A DNA stretch of 41,421 nucleotides from an uncultured Bacteroidota bacterium (lineage in GTDB: Bacteria; Bacteroidota; Rhodothermia; Rhodothermales; UBA10348), in NCBI GenBank assembly GCA_937876355.1, contig CALFHN010000123.1, forward strand, positions 1-41,421, given 5' to 3'. Positions within the stretch are counted from its first letter, which is position 1; the number at the start of each line of letters is the position of its first letter. The position numbers and the translations under genes are program-made. The notes beneath the pieces are model-generated. The model worked only from the letters and a program-made list of their open reading frames with translations. It was not told the origin of the DNA and did not search any database. This document shows, in pieces, positions 31,183 to 40,795 of the stretch.

Positions 31183-32445
31183 CTACGAATTGGTAAAAGA
31201 CAATGACTTGTGCAAACGAGGATCTCGCTGCGGAACCAGAGCATGTCGACTCAAGCGATACATAAATGCCGCAGAGAAGACCCCAAATAATCCAAACCAA
31301 GCCGAAATGTCATACAGACTCAAAGCGGCATGATCTGCTTCCATCACTGGTTTAATGAGCCAAAACATGTCAAACCACTGCATTCCGAGCATCCAGATGG
31401 CCATAAAGCCCAAAAACGGTAGCCAGCGCTTACCCCATCTACCAATCAGCATGATAAATGGAAACACGAAATGGCCCAGGAGTAGGATGGCTGAATACGT
31501 TCCCCAACCGTGCTCCAGTCTATGACGAAAGAAAATGGTCTCTTCTGGAAGGTTACCGTACCAAATAAGCATGTACTGGCTGAAAGCGATATATGCCCAA
31601 AACACCGTAAAAGCGAACAAAAACTTACCCAAGTCCTGAAAGTGATCCACTTTGATCTCTTTCTTTAACATCCCGTTGTTTCGTAAAACCAACGACACCA
31701 AAATCATAACTGCCATGATGGACATAAACGCCCCACCAAAGAAGTAGACACCAAAAATGGTCGAAAACCAATGTGGATCAAGCGACATCAGTATGTCAAA
31801 GGCTGCAAAAGATGTCACAACGGCTCCAATACCCAGTCCAATAGCCGAATACTTGCGCTGCAGCTTTGGAATCGATGGATCAGGGTCGTTGTCCTGGCGC
31901 ACGCTCAAAGTGTAGAGCTTGAAGGAAATAAAGGTCCAAAAAATAAAATAAAAGGCTACTCGAGCAAGGAAGAACGGCGTGTTCAAATAGCCTTCTTTGT
32001 CGGCTAATATGGGATCGTAATGTTCACTCGTAGGATCAAATAGATCGTGATGCGTCCAGTGATACAAATCGTGCATTCCCAAAAGAATGGGAATCCCTAA
32101 AACTGCCAGTAAAGGAAACGACCAAGTCAACGTTTCAGGAATGCGACGGACAACAACGCTCCAACGAGCCTTTGTCAGATGTTGAATTATGACAAAGAAA
32201 TATGCTCCAACGGTCAGAGAAAGGCAAAACGCCCACCCAATTAAGTAAGAGAAATAGAATTGAGCCGGATTTGTAGCCCAACCGACGGCGCTCACTACGA
32301 GACCGGCAATCCCGATAGCTAACGGTAACATCCAAGCCATTTGAGACCAGGAATACCGATAGGCCGGATCCGCCTGGCTAGCCGTGGATCTCATCGGATC
32401 TATTAGCCAGAATAATGGATTATTTCTTTTAACTGTCTCAGACAT
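31183..32445 (-). CDS. actF: Alternative complex III membrane subunit ActF
   Basis: A protein of 420 residues with about ten predicted membrane spans. It belongs to the ActF family of quinol:electron-acceptor oxidoreductases (ACIII), related in fold to ActC/NrfD-type subunits. Family-like stretches include SWSQMAWMLPLAIGIAG near the start, HDLYHWTHHD on a loop, SLDPHWFSTIFGVYFFGGAF in mid-protein and WYGNLPEETIFFRHR. In ACIII, ActF sits in the membrane alongside ActC and is proposed to help ion translocation. It follows actE by about 50 bases and closes the act gene set. Confidence 0.92.
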   Translation of the reverse strand: MSETVKRNNPLFWLIDPMRSTASQADPAYRYSWSQMAWMLPLAIGIAGLVVSAVGWATNPAQFYFSYLIGWAFCLSLTVGAYFFVIIQHLTKARWSVVVRRIPETLTWSFPLLAVLGIPILLGMHDLYHWTHHDLFDPTSEHYDPILADKEGYLNTPFFLARVAFYFIFWTFISFKLYTLSVRQDNDPDPSIPKLQRKYSAIGLGIGAVVTSFAAFDILMSLDPHWFSTIFGVYFFGGAFMSIMAVMILVSLVLRNNGMLKKEIKVDHFQDLGKFLFAFTVFWAYIAFSQYMLIWYGNLPEETIFFRHRLEHGWGTYSAILLLGHFVFPFIMLIGRWGKRWLPFLGFMAIWMLGMQWFDMFWLIKPVMEADHAALSLYDISAWFGLFGVFSAAFMYRLSRHALVPQRDPRLHKSLSFTNS

Positions 32446-32495
32446 ACAGCGTCGCTTTTTTTCCCGCCTTCAAAAGACGGATGTCGAATCAATTT

Positions 32496-33137
32496 TTATC
32501 GTTCATTTTCCGGCACGTCATTGACGTCAGCAAACTGACTTCTCTGAAGTGCTCGCACATAAGCCACGATCGCCCAGCGATCGTGAACTGGAACCTGAGA
32601 TCCATACCCATACATAGTTCTTACGCCGTTAGTTAAAGCGTCGTATAAATAGCCGTCTGGTTGAGATCTCAACATATCGGAATGATACGTGGGGGCTGGT
32701 ACGAAGCCATAACCACCCGTCATTATGATTCCTTTACCATCTCCAGCAAGTCCGTGACAAACACTGCAATAAATCTTGTAGCGATCACGTCCTCGTTCCA
32801 ATAGGTCCAAGGTAACAGGAACCGGAATGCTTGACCAAGCTCCAGATTCGGTTTTACCCGTCCACAGAGCTACGTCATCTTTTAGAAAGCCTCTTGCAAC
32901 GGTGCCATTAACAGGCCTCCGCATAGCTCGACCGTCCGCAAAAAATGGATTCGCTTCCTGCGCCTCGAAGCGCTCTTGTTGGTCCATATTTGGATTGATA
33001 TGGATCGGCGTTTTTTCGGATATCGTACCTTGGCAGCCCGCAAAAACAACGGTTACTACAAGCAACGTCAAAAATCCAATATGCTGAATAATTCGATTCA
33101 TCGGTGTTGATGGCTCATCGGAAGTAGAGGGTTCCAT
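32496..33137 (-). CDS. actE: Alternative complex III monohaem cytochrome c, lipoprotein ActE
   Basis: A protein of 213 residues. A hydrophobic stretch (about 20-33) ends in the lipobox VFAGC (C35), so the mature protein is lipid-anchored on the periplasmic side. A single haem c site, CSVCH, lies at 124-128 with family motifs GDGKGI and YGSQVPVHDRWAIVAYVRAL. ActE carries electrons from the ActA/ActB arm towards the oxidase. ATG at 33101 (residue 13) may be the true start because it sits just before the signal peptide. It starts eight bases after actD. Confidence 0.93.
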   Translation of the reverse strand: MEPSTSDEPSTPMNRIIQHIGFLTLLVVTVVFAGCQGTISEKTPIHINPNMDQQERFEAQEANPFFADGRAMRRPVNGTVARGFLKDDVALWTGKTESGAWSSIPVPVTLDLLERGRDRYKIYCSVCHGLAGDGKGIIMTGGYGFVPAPTYHSDMLRSQPDGYLYDALTNGVRTMYGYGSQVPVHDRWAIVAYVRALQRSQFADVNDVPENER

Positions 33138-33145
33138 ATAAATTA

Positions 33146-33766
33146 TTAGTCCTCCTCTCCGGTATCACGAATGGTTTCAATGTTCTTTCCGCCTAAGTCT
33201 TTCAACAGCTTCCCGGTCGTTTCAAGATTGAACTGCTTGTCACTGGCGGCCACATGCAAAAAGAATGCGTCGTCTGTAACTCGCAAAAAGTTGGACGAAT
33301 AAAACAATGGGTTGTATGGCCGAGGCAGCCCGTTCATCGCAAACATACCTGCAACTGTAGCCAACGACGCAATCAATACAGTCAACTCAAACATGACCGG
33401 TATGGAAGGCTCAATAGCAAAAAATGGCTTGCCGCTAATATTAATAGGGTAACTGACTTCACCCATCCACCACTGCATCCATGTTGCAAGGGTAAGACCG
33501 ACTATCCCGCCTCCAAGTGTAATCCATCCAACGATGGAGTTTCCGAGACCCATGGCTTTATCCATCCCATGAATTGGAAACGGACTGTGTGTATCGAAGT
33601 GCCGATATCCAGCTTCTCGAACAGACTGTGCCGCATGAAGTAATTCACCCGGATGGGCAAACTCAGCCATAACACCGTACACGGCGTCTTCCTGGGCTTC
33701 GTAGATGCCCATGGTAGCTTTTACTTCGCTTGCAATTTGATTCAGCATAATTGCGCTTGCATACAA
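33146..33766 (-). CDS. actD: Alternative complex III subunit ActD (DUF3341)
   Basis: A protein of 206 residues from the upstream ATG; relatives usually begin close to the YGVMAEFAHPGELLHAA segment, so ATG 33712 (residue 19) is a good alternative start. It shows the DUF3341 pattern: an N-terminal soluble domain with AGYRHFDTHSPFPIHGMDKAMG, then two membrane spans (about 74-97 and 127-147) and a soluble C-terminus with DDAFFLHVAASD. ActD is a structural membrane subunit of ACIII without cofactors. It lies 24 bases after actC. Confidence 0.92.
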   Translation of the reverse strand: MYASAIMLNQIASEVKATMGIYEAQEDAVYGVMAEFAHPGELLHAAQSVREAGYRHFDTHSPFPIHGMDKAMGLGNSIVGWITLGGGIVGLTLATWMQWWMGEVSYPINISGKPFFAIEPSIPVMFELTVLIASLATVAGMFAMNGLPRPYNPLFYSSNFLRVTDDAFFLHVAASDKQFNLETTGKLLKDLGGKNIETIRDTGEED

Positions 33767-33790
33767 CGCCTGATTTCAGGCAATTAACGA

Positions 33791-35251
33791 TTAGTGAGCT
33801 GTTTTTTTCTCTGATGTTGCCACATCTAGCGTATGGTCCGCGCCATGCCCATCTCCTTCGTGATCGTAGAAGTGTGGATCGGCCTGCGGCAAAACGCCTT
33901 TTACTTCTGAAACGGCTACCATTGGTAAAAACCGCAAGAACAGAAGGAATAATGTGAAGAATAGTCCGAACGTACCGACAAAAGTCAAAACGTCCACAAA
34001 AGTGGGGGTGTAATAATCCCAAGCACTGGGTAGGTAATCACGGTGAAGCGAAATCACTGTGATGACAAAGCGCTCAAACCACATCCCAACGTTTACAAAA
34101 ATGGAAATCGTAAACATGAATGGGATACTTCGCCGCAATTTTTTAAACCAAAAGAACTGCGGGAAGAACAGGTTGCAAGTCATCATGGTCCAATAAGCCC
34201 ATGCATACGGCCCAAACATGCGGTTGATAAACGCATATTGTTCGTACTGGACGCCTGAGTACCAAGCAATAAAAAATTCGATGATATACGCAAAGCCCAC
34301 CATGGATCCGGTCAACAAAATCACGATGTTCATCTTTTCCAAGTGATCGAGCGTGATGATATTTTCAACCTTGTAGACCTTGCGGGCCACAACCATCAGC
34401 GTCACTACCATCGCAAAACCAGAGAAAATTGCTCCAGCGACGAAGTATGGAGGGAAAATCGTAGTGTGCCAACCCGGTACCACTGACACGGCAAAATCAA
34501 AAGACACGACCGAGTGAACAGAAAGAACTAGGGGCGTACAGAGGGCAGCTAGCAACAAATAAGCTTTTTCGTAATTGCGCCAGTGACGATTTGCACCCGT
34601 CCATCCCATTGCCAATACGCCAAATATTTTGCGCCTAAAGCCGGTCGCGCGGTCACGAAGGGTCGCGAGATCAGGTACCAATCCAACATACCAGAATGCC
34701 GCGGAAACAGTGAAATAAGTCGAAACAGCAAAGACGTCCCACAAAAGTGGACTCTTAAACTGAGGCCACATTCCCATCTGGTTTGGAATGGGAAGCATCC
34801 AATAAGCGGCCCAAACACGTCCAACGTGGATTCCCGGAAAAACCAAAGCACAAATGACCGCAAAAAGTGTCATGGCTTCGGCAGATCGGTTAATGGCCGT
34901 TCTCCATTGTTGCCTAAAGAGGAATAAAATCGCCGAAATAAGCGTCCCAGCATGGCCAATACCAACCCAAAACACGAAGTTAACGATTGCAAAACCCCAT
35001 CCAACTGGGTTATTCAGCCCCCAAACACCCGTCCCGTTCCAGAACAGGTAGGCGATCATGACGATCATCAGCATCAGCCCAGAAAGGGCCAATCCAAATG
35101 CGCCGTACCACGCTAAAGGGGTTTTCTTCTCGGTGTGAGAAGAAACAATCTCAGTTATGTCGTGAAACGTGAGATTCCCTTTTACAAGCGGTGCTTCGTC
35201 GTGGAAGTCTGCTAAATGTGCGAGAGTCTTATCCATGCTAGCCGAACTCAC
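33791..35251 (-). CDS. actC: Alternative complex III quinol-binding membrane subunit ActC (NrfD-like)
   Basis: A protein of 486 residues with about ten predicted spans, the NrfD/PsrC-type integral subunit of ACIII. It docks onto the iron-sulfur part of ActB and is proposed to hold the quinol oxidation site. Recognisable stretches are [72 protein letters not shown] and [16 protein letters not shown] histidine-rich polar C-terminus ([14 protein letters not shown]) lies on the soluble side. It follows actB by 38 bases. Confidence 0.95.
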   Translation of the reverse strand: MSSASMDKTLAHLADFHDEAPLVKGNLTFHDITEIVSSHTEKKTPLAWYGAFGLALSGLMLMIVMIAYLFWNGTGVWGLNNPVGWGFAIVNFVFWVGIGHAGTLISAILFLFRQQWRTAINRSAEAMTLFAVICALVFPGIHVGRVWAAYWMLPIPNQMGMWPQFKSPLLWDVFAVSTYFTVSAAFWYVGLVPDLATLRDRATGFRRKIFGVLAMGWTGANRHWRNYEKAYLLLAALCTPLVLSVHSVVSFDFAVSVVPGWHTTIFPPYFVAGAIFSGFAMVVTLMVVARKVYKVENIITLDHLEKMNIVILLTGSMVGFAYIIEFFIAWYSGVQYEQYAFINRMFGPYAWAYWTMMTCNLFFPQFFWFKKLRRSIPFMFTISIFVNVGMWFERFVITVISLHRDYLPSAWDYYTPTFVDVLTFVGTFGLFFTLFLLFLRFLPMVAVSEVKGVLPQADPHFYDHEGDGHGADHTLDVATSEKKTAH

Positions 35252-35289
35252 GGGAGCCGATGTGTCGTAAAGTGATTGATAATGATCGA

Positions 35290-38200
35290 TTAGGCGAGAT
35301 TAGGGTTTGGATTCCTAATTCTTCCCAAATAACTGACCCTAGGTTTTACGTTAAGTTCAGCCAACAACTCGTATCTCCTATCAGAAGTACGTTTTTGAGA
35401 AACGGCACTGTTAGGATCTGCGACGTTTCCGAATGTGATGGCATGAGAAGGACAAACCTGCTGACAGGCCGTCACTACTTCTCCATCTTCGATCGGCCGG
35501 CTTTCAAGATTGGCCGTTTTATTCACCTGGCGAACTCTCTGAATACAGAAAGAACATTTTTCCATGACTCCACGAGAGCGAACGGTCACATTTGGATTGT
35601 GGGCCATTTGCACCGTTTCTGGAAGAGTCCTTGTCCAGTTGTAAAAGTTAAATCGACGAACTTTGTAAGGGCAGTTATTTGCACAATACCTCGTTCCAAT
35701 GCATCGATTGTAAATCATTTGATTGGTTCCGTCCGGAGAATGAACCGTTGCAGCAACCGGGCAAACCTGCTCACAAGGAGCGTTTTCACAGTGTTGACAA
35801 GGCAGCGGCTGCATCACCATCTGCGGACTGTCAAATGAAGCTCCATCGCCGCTCACAAAGTAGCGGTCTGTACGAATCCAGTGCAATTCACGCCCGCGAC
35901 TGACTTCATCTTTCCCAACTACTTGAATATTGTTTTCTGATTGGCAAGCCACAACACAAGCACTACAACCAGTACACGTATTCAAATCTATAACCATTCC
36001 CCACTGGTAATCATGGTAATTCGAATTGGTGATCTCAGCTGTTTTGGTAGGATGGCTTTCTTGCCAAAGAGTTGGGTAGTCCGACCAGTCCTCGCGAATA
36101 GGTTTTGGTTCGCCACCCTTCACAAAATTGGGGTTTGCACGGTATTCCGCTACCGTTGCCTGACGAAAAAGGCCACGTTTTTGGACGATTTTTCCTTCTT
36201 CTTCTATTGCGCCGTGGTCCTGCGTCGAAGCAACCATGTACCCTGCACCAGACTTGGTTACAGCGGCTGTCGCAATAGGACCTGCAATCGATCTGACATT
36301 GCTTCCAACGCCTGTTGAAACAGCGCCATTTCCATAGACATCCGTATGTTCGTCACGGTCAAAAAAGTTAGTGGAGCGAATAGCTCGATCACTCAGGATA
36401 TTTCGGCCATAACCAGCGGTAACCTGAATTGAATCTTCAGCCAAACCAGGTTGAATCAAGACAGGAAGGTCTACACTTCCTCCTCCAACTTCGATTTTCA
36501 CCCTGTCCGTAATGTACTTCCCCCCTTCCAACTTATACTGCACGCCCAAATTATCGGCCGTTTTAGGGCTCATTTGGGCAATGTTGTCCCATACAACCTT
36601 TGTTGTCGGATCGGGTAATTCTTGAAGCCAAACAATATTGGCAAAACGGCCATCGAAAACTTTGGTATCCAAACGGGTAACCACTTCGATGCCGCTATGG
36701 GCTGAAACGGAAACGTCGGCCATGGCACTCTGAACGCCAGCCTTAGAAACAGACACGGAAACGGCAGAAAACCCTGGTCCGGCATTAAATCCGTCATGAA
36801 CCACTTTCCGCCACGCTTTTTCAAAGTCGCCAGATAACTGATTCCGCCACGTATCGCGAACCAAATCGTATCCAAACTGCTCTGCTCCCGATCCCAAAAG
36901 TGCGACAATTTCTAGGTTTGAATGAGCAAAATCGTACAAAGGAGCAATTAATGGCTGCACTATTGCGTGCACACCGCCACGACTACGCCCATCTCCCCAC
37001 TCCTCCAAGAAATGTGTTTGAGGAAGGCTCCAAGTGGCCAATTGCGCCGTTTCATCTTGGTGTAGGCTTAGATGAATACGTTCTGCAACCTTTGAGTATA
37101 AATCTGCAAATCCAGGAAAGTCGTAAACCGGATTTACACCCAAAGTGAGAATCAAGTCAACATTTCCTGATGCGATATCAGCATTGACGGCGGCCATTTC
37201 GGCATCAAAATCAACTGCATTGTCCCCAGCGTCCAAATAGTGAACAGTGGTTCCGACGGCGCCAATTGCGGAATTAATTGAAGCTGCAAGTGCATGGACT
37301 CCAGCAGGTTGATTGTCGCCTACTACTACTAAACCGGTCGACCCAGCGCGGGTCAGGTCCGAAGCTATTTCGCCAATCCAAGAGTGGTTTGCATGAACCC
37401 CAGCGTCTCCTTCATACGCTTTCACCGCCTTAGCAAGAGCAGCGGCAAACGAAGCAATTTCTGACGATTTTAAGCGAAGGCGATTGTCCGCCATCCCACC
37501 AGTAATCGAATAACCGCTTTCTATCACATACAAACGACTGACTTCCTGGCTCCCTTCGACATTCCGGCTAGCGGAAAACCCAGTGGCATTGGAAACGCTG
37601 TCTGTGTCTACAGATCCCAAAAAATCCGAATCGAGGCTAACAATAACTTTCGCATCGGAAAAAGAATGAGAGGCCCTTGCGGACGTACCAAAAGCAGCGT
37701 TGATTCCACGCGTTGCCGCGTTTCCTGCTGCCCCTTCATAGGTAACCCATCGAACGGAGGAGAATCGCTCTTCAAAACGACGACGAGCAGCAGCAAATGT
37801 CAATGAAGACGAAGCTTCAGCCAAGACAACAATTTTTGAACTAGCAGACAACTGAGATACAAAAGACTTAAATGATCCCCAATCTGAGTCTACAGTTGAG
37901 TGCGAGATCTTGACCTTGCGGTCTGGGTCGTACATACTCAGGATAGAGGCCTGTTCGAAAAATGAACATGCACCTGAGCTTTCTGGGTGTTCAGCATTTC
38001 CCTCAATTTTACGAGGGCGACCATCAAAACTTTCAACAACAACTGGCCGAAGCGCTCCCCTGAATGGCATTGATGTCGCGTAATAAACGGGAACACCTTC
38101 CACCCGGTCTTCCGGCATGTGGGAAAACGGAACGATCGTTTCAATAGGCTTGCGACAAGCTGTTAAACCTGCCATTGCCATAGAGGCGCCCATCAATTGA

Positions 38201-38376
38201 ATAAATTGACGGCGAGTTGCCCCTTCAGGCGCGTTCGAGGCGCCCGGAATAAACTCCTCACCTGAAACCCGTTGGAATTCCGCCGAATTCTCAAATTGGC
38301 TTACACTGCGCCAGTAGCGTGAGCGAGGAGTTTCCTCGTTGGCAGCAAAAGAATCAATGACTGGAAGCTCGATCAT
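35290..38376 (-). CDS. actB: Alternative complex III iron-sulfur subunit ActB (molybdopterin-oxidoreductase-like fusion)
   Basis: A protein of 1028 residues. A twin-arginine signal ([11 protein letters not shown]55-R56) with a cysteine C74 in LTAC suggests Tat export and a lipobox-like site. The large middle (about 80-780) is a molybdopterin-oxidoreductase-like domain which in ACIII carries no molybdenum cofactor. The C-terminal part (about 795-975) is a ferredoxin-like domain with four cysteine clusters: [37 protein letters not shown], and CSFC with CQQVCP. In the family these bind three [4Fe-4S] and one [3Fe-4S] centre that pass electrons from quinol to the haems of ActA. Confidence 0.96.
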   Translation of the reverse strand: MIELPVIDSFAANEETPRSRYWRSVSQFENSAEFQRVSGEEFIPGASNAPEGATRRQFIQLMGASMAMAGLTACRKPIETIVPFSHMPEDRVEGVPVYYATSMPFRGALRPVVVESFDGRPRKIEGNAEHPESSGACSFFEQASILSMYDPDRKVKISHSTVDSDWGSFKSFVSQLSASSKIVVLAEASSSLTFAAARRRFEERFSSVRWVTYEGAAGNAATRGINAAFGTSARASHSFSDAKVIVSLDSDFLGSVDTDSVSNATGFSASRNVEGSQEVSRLYVIESGYSITGGMADNRLRLKSSEIASFAAALAKAVKAYEGDAGVHANHSWIGEIASDLTRAGSTGLVVVGDNQPAGVHALAASINSAIGAVGTTVHYLDAGDNAVDFDAEMAAVNADIASGNVDLILTLGVNPVYDFPGFADLYSKVAERIHLSLHQDETAQLATWSLPQTHFLEEWGDGRSRGGVHAIVQPLIAPLYDFAHSNLEIVALLGSGAEQFGYDLVRDTWRNQLSGDFEKAWRKVVHDGFNAGPGFSAVSVSVSKAGVQSAMADVSVSAHSGIEVVTRLDTKVFDGRFANIVWLQELPDPTTKVVWDNIAQMSPKTADNLGVQYKLEGGKYITDRVKIEVGGGSVDLPVLIQPGLAEDSIQVTAGYGRNILSDRAIRSTNFFDRDEHTDVYGNGAVSTGVGSNVRSIAGPIATAAVTKSGAGYMVASTQDHGAIEEEGKIVQKRGLFRQATVAEYRANPNFVKGGEPKPIREDWSDYPTLWQESHPTKTAEITNSNYHDYQWGMVIDLNTCTGCSACVVACQSENNIQVVGKDEVSRGRELHWIRTDRYFVSGDGASFDSPQMVMQPLPCQHCENAPCEQVCPVAATVHSPDGTNQMIYNRCIGTRYCANNCPYKVRRFNFYNWTRTLPETVQMAHNPNVTVRSRGVMEKCSFCIQRVRQVNKTANLESRPIEDGEVVTACQQVCPSHAITFGNVADPNSAVSQKRTSDRRYELLAELNVKPRVSYLGRIRNPNPNLA

Positions 38377-38430
38377 AATCTATTTGGTATCGAAACGTGT
38401 TAAACCTTAACTGGTGTTCTTAACGATCGA

Positions 38431-39078
38431 CTAGTAGTGGCAAGCTGAACAGTTAGTGGGTGGCTGAATATCTTCTGAAATAATGCGAGCCAAATTAGTT
38501 GTGAGGAAGTCCTCGGGATAGGCATATCCCATCGTTGTTACCTCACTGTTAGGTCGTAAATACTGTTCCGGATTGCGATGACATTGCAGGCACCAACCCA
38601 TAGCCAAGGGCTCTACCTGCGAAACCACTTCCATTTTATCAATTCTACCATGACAGGATTCACAACCTACACCGTTGTTGGTATGAATTTCATGGCTGAA
38701 ATTGGCATAATCTGGAAGTTTGTGGACCTTAATCCACTCAATGGATTCGTCCATGGCCCAGCTTTCCCGAACCGGAAGCAATTTTAATGACTCCGTTCTG
38801 ATCTGACTATGACAATTCATACAGGTTTGCGTGGCCGGAACGTTCGAGTGACTCGCGTTCTTGACATTGGTATGACAATACTGACAATCCAAGCCAAGCT
38901 GGCCAACGTGGAGACGATGACTATACTCTACTGGCTGAACTGGAGCGTATCCAACGTCCGTGTACTCTGGGGAAAAGAAGTACCAAACAAACAAGATTGC
39001 GAAAACGCCACCGCCAAGGGTAAGCAAAAGAGATAGGGTGGGAAGAGAGTTAATCTTCCTTGAAAAAATTTGCGGCAT
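38431..39078 (-). CDS. actA: Alternative complex III pentahaem cytochrome c ActA
   Basis: A protein of 215 residues with an N-terminal membrane anchor (about 15-35) and a periplasmic domain with exactly five haem c motifs: CQYCH (65-69), CMNCH (86-90), CESCH (139-143), CLQCH (163-167) and CSACH (210-214). Five haems match the Rhodothermus-type ActA. ActA accepts electrons from the ActB iron-sulfur chain and transfers them to ActE or the oxidase cytochrome c domain. It is the first gene of the respiratory operon and needs the cytochrome c maturation system, which is not in the window. Confidence 0.96.
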   Translation of the reverse strand: MPQIFSRKINSLPTLSLLLTLGGGVFAILFVWYFFSPEYTDVGYAPVQPVEYSHRLHVGQLGLDCQYCHTNVKNASHSNVPATQTCMNCHSQIRTESLKLLPVRESWAMDESIEWIKVHKLPDYANFSHEIHTNNGVGCESCHGRIDKMEVVSQVEPLAMGWCLQCHRNPEQYLRPNSEVTTMGYAYPEDFLTTNLARIISEDIQPPTNCSACHY

Positions 39079-39223
39079 CCAGTACGTGGAGTTGAGACGA
39101 TTCGTGAAATCACCGAACGGAACGGAACAGCCGAAAAATTAACCATTTCGCAAACGCAATGATAGAAGGGAACCCTTGAATTTCAGACTAAAACCGAAAA
39201 AATTTTCGAGACTTAACTTGTTT

Positions 39224-39242
39224 ATTTATAACAATTTATAAC
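39224..39242 (-). promoter_or_regulatory. Paired ATTTATAAC repeats upstream of the ACIII-caa3 operon
   Basis: ATTTATAAC occurs at 39224-39232 and 39234-39242, a 10-base spacing that puts both copies on the same helix face. On the coding strand this reads GTTATAAAT twice, about 150 bases before the actA start codon in the 211-base gap after the MATE gene. It could be a regulator site or part of an AT-rich promoter. No clear TTTG/TAnnTTTG pair was found next to it. Confidence 0.35.
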
Positions 39243-39289
39243 TATTTCCGCTCGATGAACACTTTGTAAAGCACGTTCAACAGGCAATT

Positions 39290-40681
39290 TTATTTCGGAT
39301 GACTCAGATGGTAAAACCGCCTAGTCAACAAAATCGAAGCCGCAGCTAGTCCAACAACCAGTCCCCACCACAACCCCTTTTCACCATAGTCAAATCGAAA
39401 AGCCAAGAGGTAACCCGAAACGAGACCAACTCCCCAATACGAAAAAACACTGATCACCATTGGAGCTCTGGTGTCTTTCATTCCCCTAAGCGCGCCCATG
39501 ACGGAAGCTTGCACTCCATCAAAAACTTGAAAAACCGCGGCTATAGAAAGCAACCCCACTGCCATTTCGATGACTTCAGCATTTCCGGGTGAGTCTAAAT
39601 CTAAGTAGAGCGACACGATAGCCCGAGGAACTAACCAAAAGAGGAGGGCAGCCGAAAACATGAATATTGTTGAAAACCCAATGCCCGTAAATCCAGCTAT
39701 AGCCGCTCTATTGTGATCTTGCTGCCCAATTGCTTGACCAACACGAATCGAAGTCGCCATACCAATTCCCACAGGGACCATAAAAGTGAATGATGCACAT
39801 TGGATGGCCACTTGGTGGGCTGCCAGTTGAGTCGTCCCTATCCAGCCCATCATAAATACCGTGAGCATAAATAAGCCCATTTCAACTCCCATTGAGGAGC
39901 CAATTGGCCACCCAATTCGAAACAGGTCCTTGAAATATTGCGGATCGGGTCTCCCCAACCGTGAAAAAATGCGATACTTCAAAAAGGCCTTCTGCTTTGC
40001 GATGTAAATCAAGAGAATGACAAAATTGAAGGTGAAAACGCCAGACGAGGCCCAGCCCGTACCTACCAATCCAAGTTCTGGGAAGCCCCATTTCCCAAAC
40101 ATGAGTAGGTAATTGAGCAAAACATTCAAACCTACACCGATCAACGCGATGACCGTCACGACTTTAGGCCTAGAAACTGCCTCCACAAACGCTCTTAGGG
40201 CAATAAACCCCAAAAAAGAGGGTATCCCCCAGGAAATGGCAAACAAATAGGAGCCTGCGGCGGCGGCATTTGTTTCAGATTGACCGAGTAGAAGAAGGAA
40301 AAACTCCCCGTTGTTTGCAACTACAAAGGCGGCCAAAGACAGGGCCAACGCCATCCAGAGTCCCTGCCTGACACTTCGGCCAATAGCGTCGTTGTTCTTT
40401 GCCCCGTATGCCTGAGATACCATTGGGCCAACGGCGAGCAAGATGCCCATGCAAAAAATCATCGTGCTGAAGAATACGGTGCTGCCCAACGAGACGCCGG
40501 CGAGGGCCGAAGGGCCGAGCCGGCCCACCATAACCGTATCCACAAAACTCAATGATATATGAGCCAGCTGCGTGACCACAATGGGCAAAGCTAGGATTAA
40601 GGTTTCTCTACCTTCTATTCGATATGCGGACCAAGAATGAATAACTTCGCCAGAATTTTTTAGGTTGTCCCTGAAACCCAT
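39290..40681 (-). CDS. MATE family efflux transporter
   Basis: A protein of 463 residues with 12 predicted membrane spans in two pseudo-symmetric MatE halves (about 25-235 and 250-455). Characteristic stretches are LPIVVTQLAHISLSFVDTVMVGRLG near the start, GPMVSQAYGAKN after the second span, and in the second half GTTQLAAHQVAIQCASF and SIRVGQAIGQQD. MATE proteins export cationic drugs or metabolites using a Na+ or H+ gradient; the substrate is not predictable. It is divergent from the glycosyltransferase and upstream of the ACIII operon on the same strand, probably with its own transcript. Confidence 0.93.
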   Translation of the reverse strand: MGFRDNLKNSGEVIHSWSAYRIEGRETLILALPIVVTQLAHISLSFVDTVMVGRLGPSALAGVSLGSTVFFSTMIFCMGILLAVGPMVSQAYGAKNNDAIGRSVRQGLWMALALSLAAFVVANNGEFFLLLLGQSETNAAAAGSYLFAISWGIPSFLGFIALRAFVEAVSRPKVVTVIALIGVGLNVLLNYLLMFGKWGFPELGLVGTGWASSGVFTFNFVILLIYIAKQKAFLKYRIFSRLGRPDPQYFKDLFRIGWPIGSSMGVEMGLFMLTVFMMGWIGTTQLAAHQVAIQCASFTFMVPVGIGMATSIRVGQAIGQQDHNRAAIAGFTGIGFSTIFMFSAALLFWLVPRAIVSLYLDLDSPGNAEVIEMAVGLLSIAAVFQVFDGVQASVMGALRGMKDTRAPMVISVFSYWGVGLVSGYLLAFRFDYGEKGLWWGLVVGLAAASILLTRRFYHLSHPK

Positions 40682-40795
40682 TTAGAAAACTTCGTTCCCT
40701 CGCGGCCAACAAAAGGGGACCATCGGTAGTTCTACGCCGTATCTTGGGGGCTCAGCGGAATCCACGATAGCTTTTTGATCACGCAATTCCCACGA

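Noticed and set aside
33663-35051. Frames of 60-119 residues on both strands within actC/actD
   Set aside because: All are out of frame with, or antisense to, membrane subunits with clear family motifs.
38137-38376. ActB considered as an active molybdopterin enzyme
   Set aside because: Its neighbours and N-terminus are those of ACIII ActB, in which the molybdopterin-like domain carries no cofactor.
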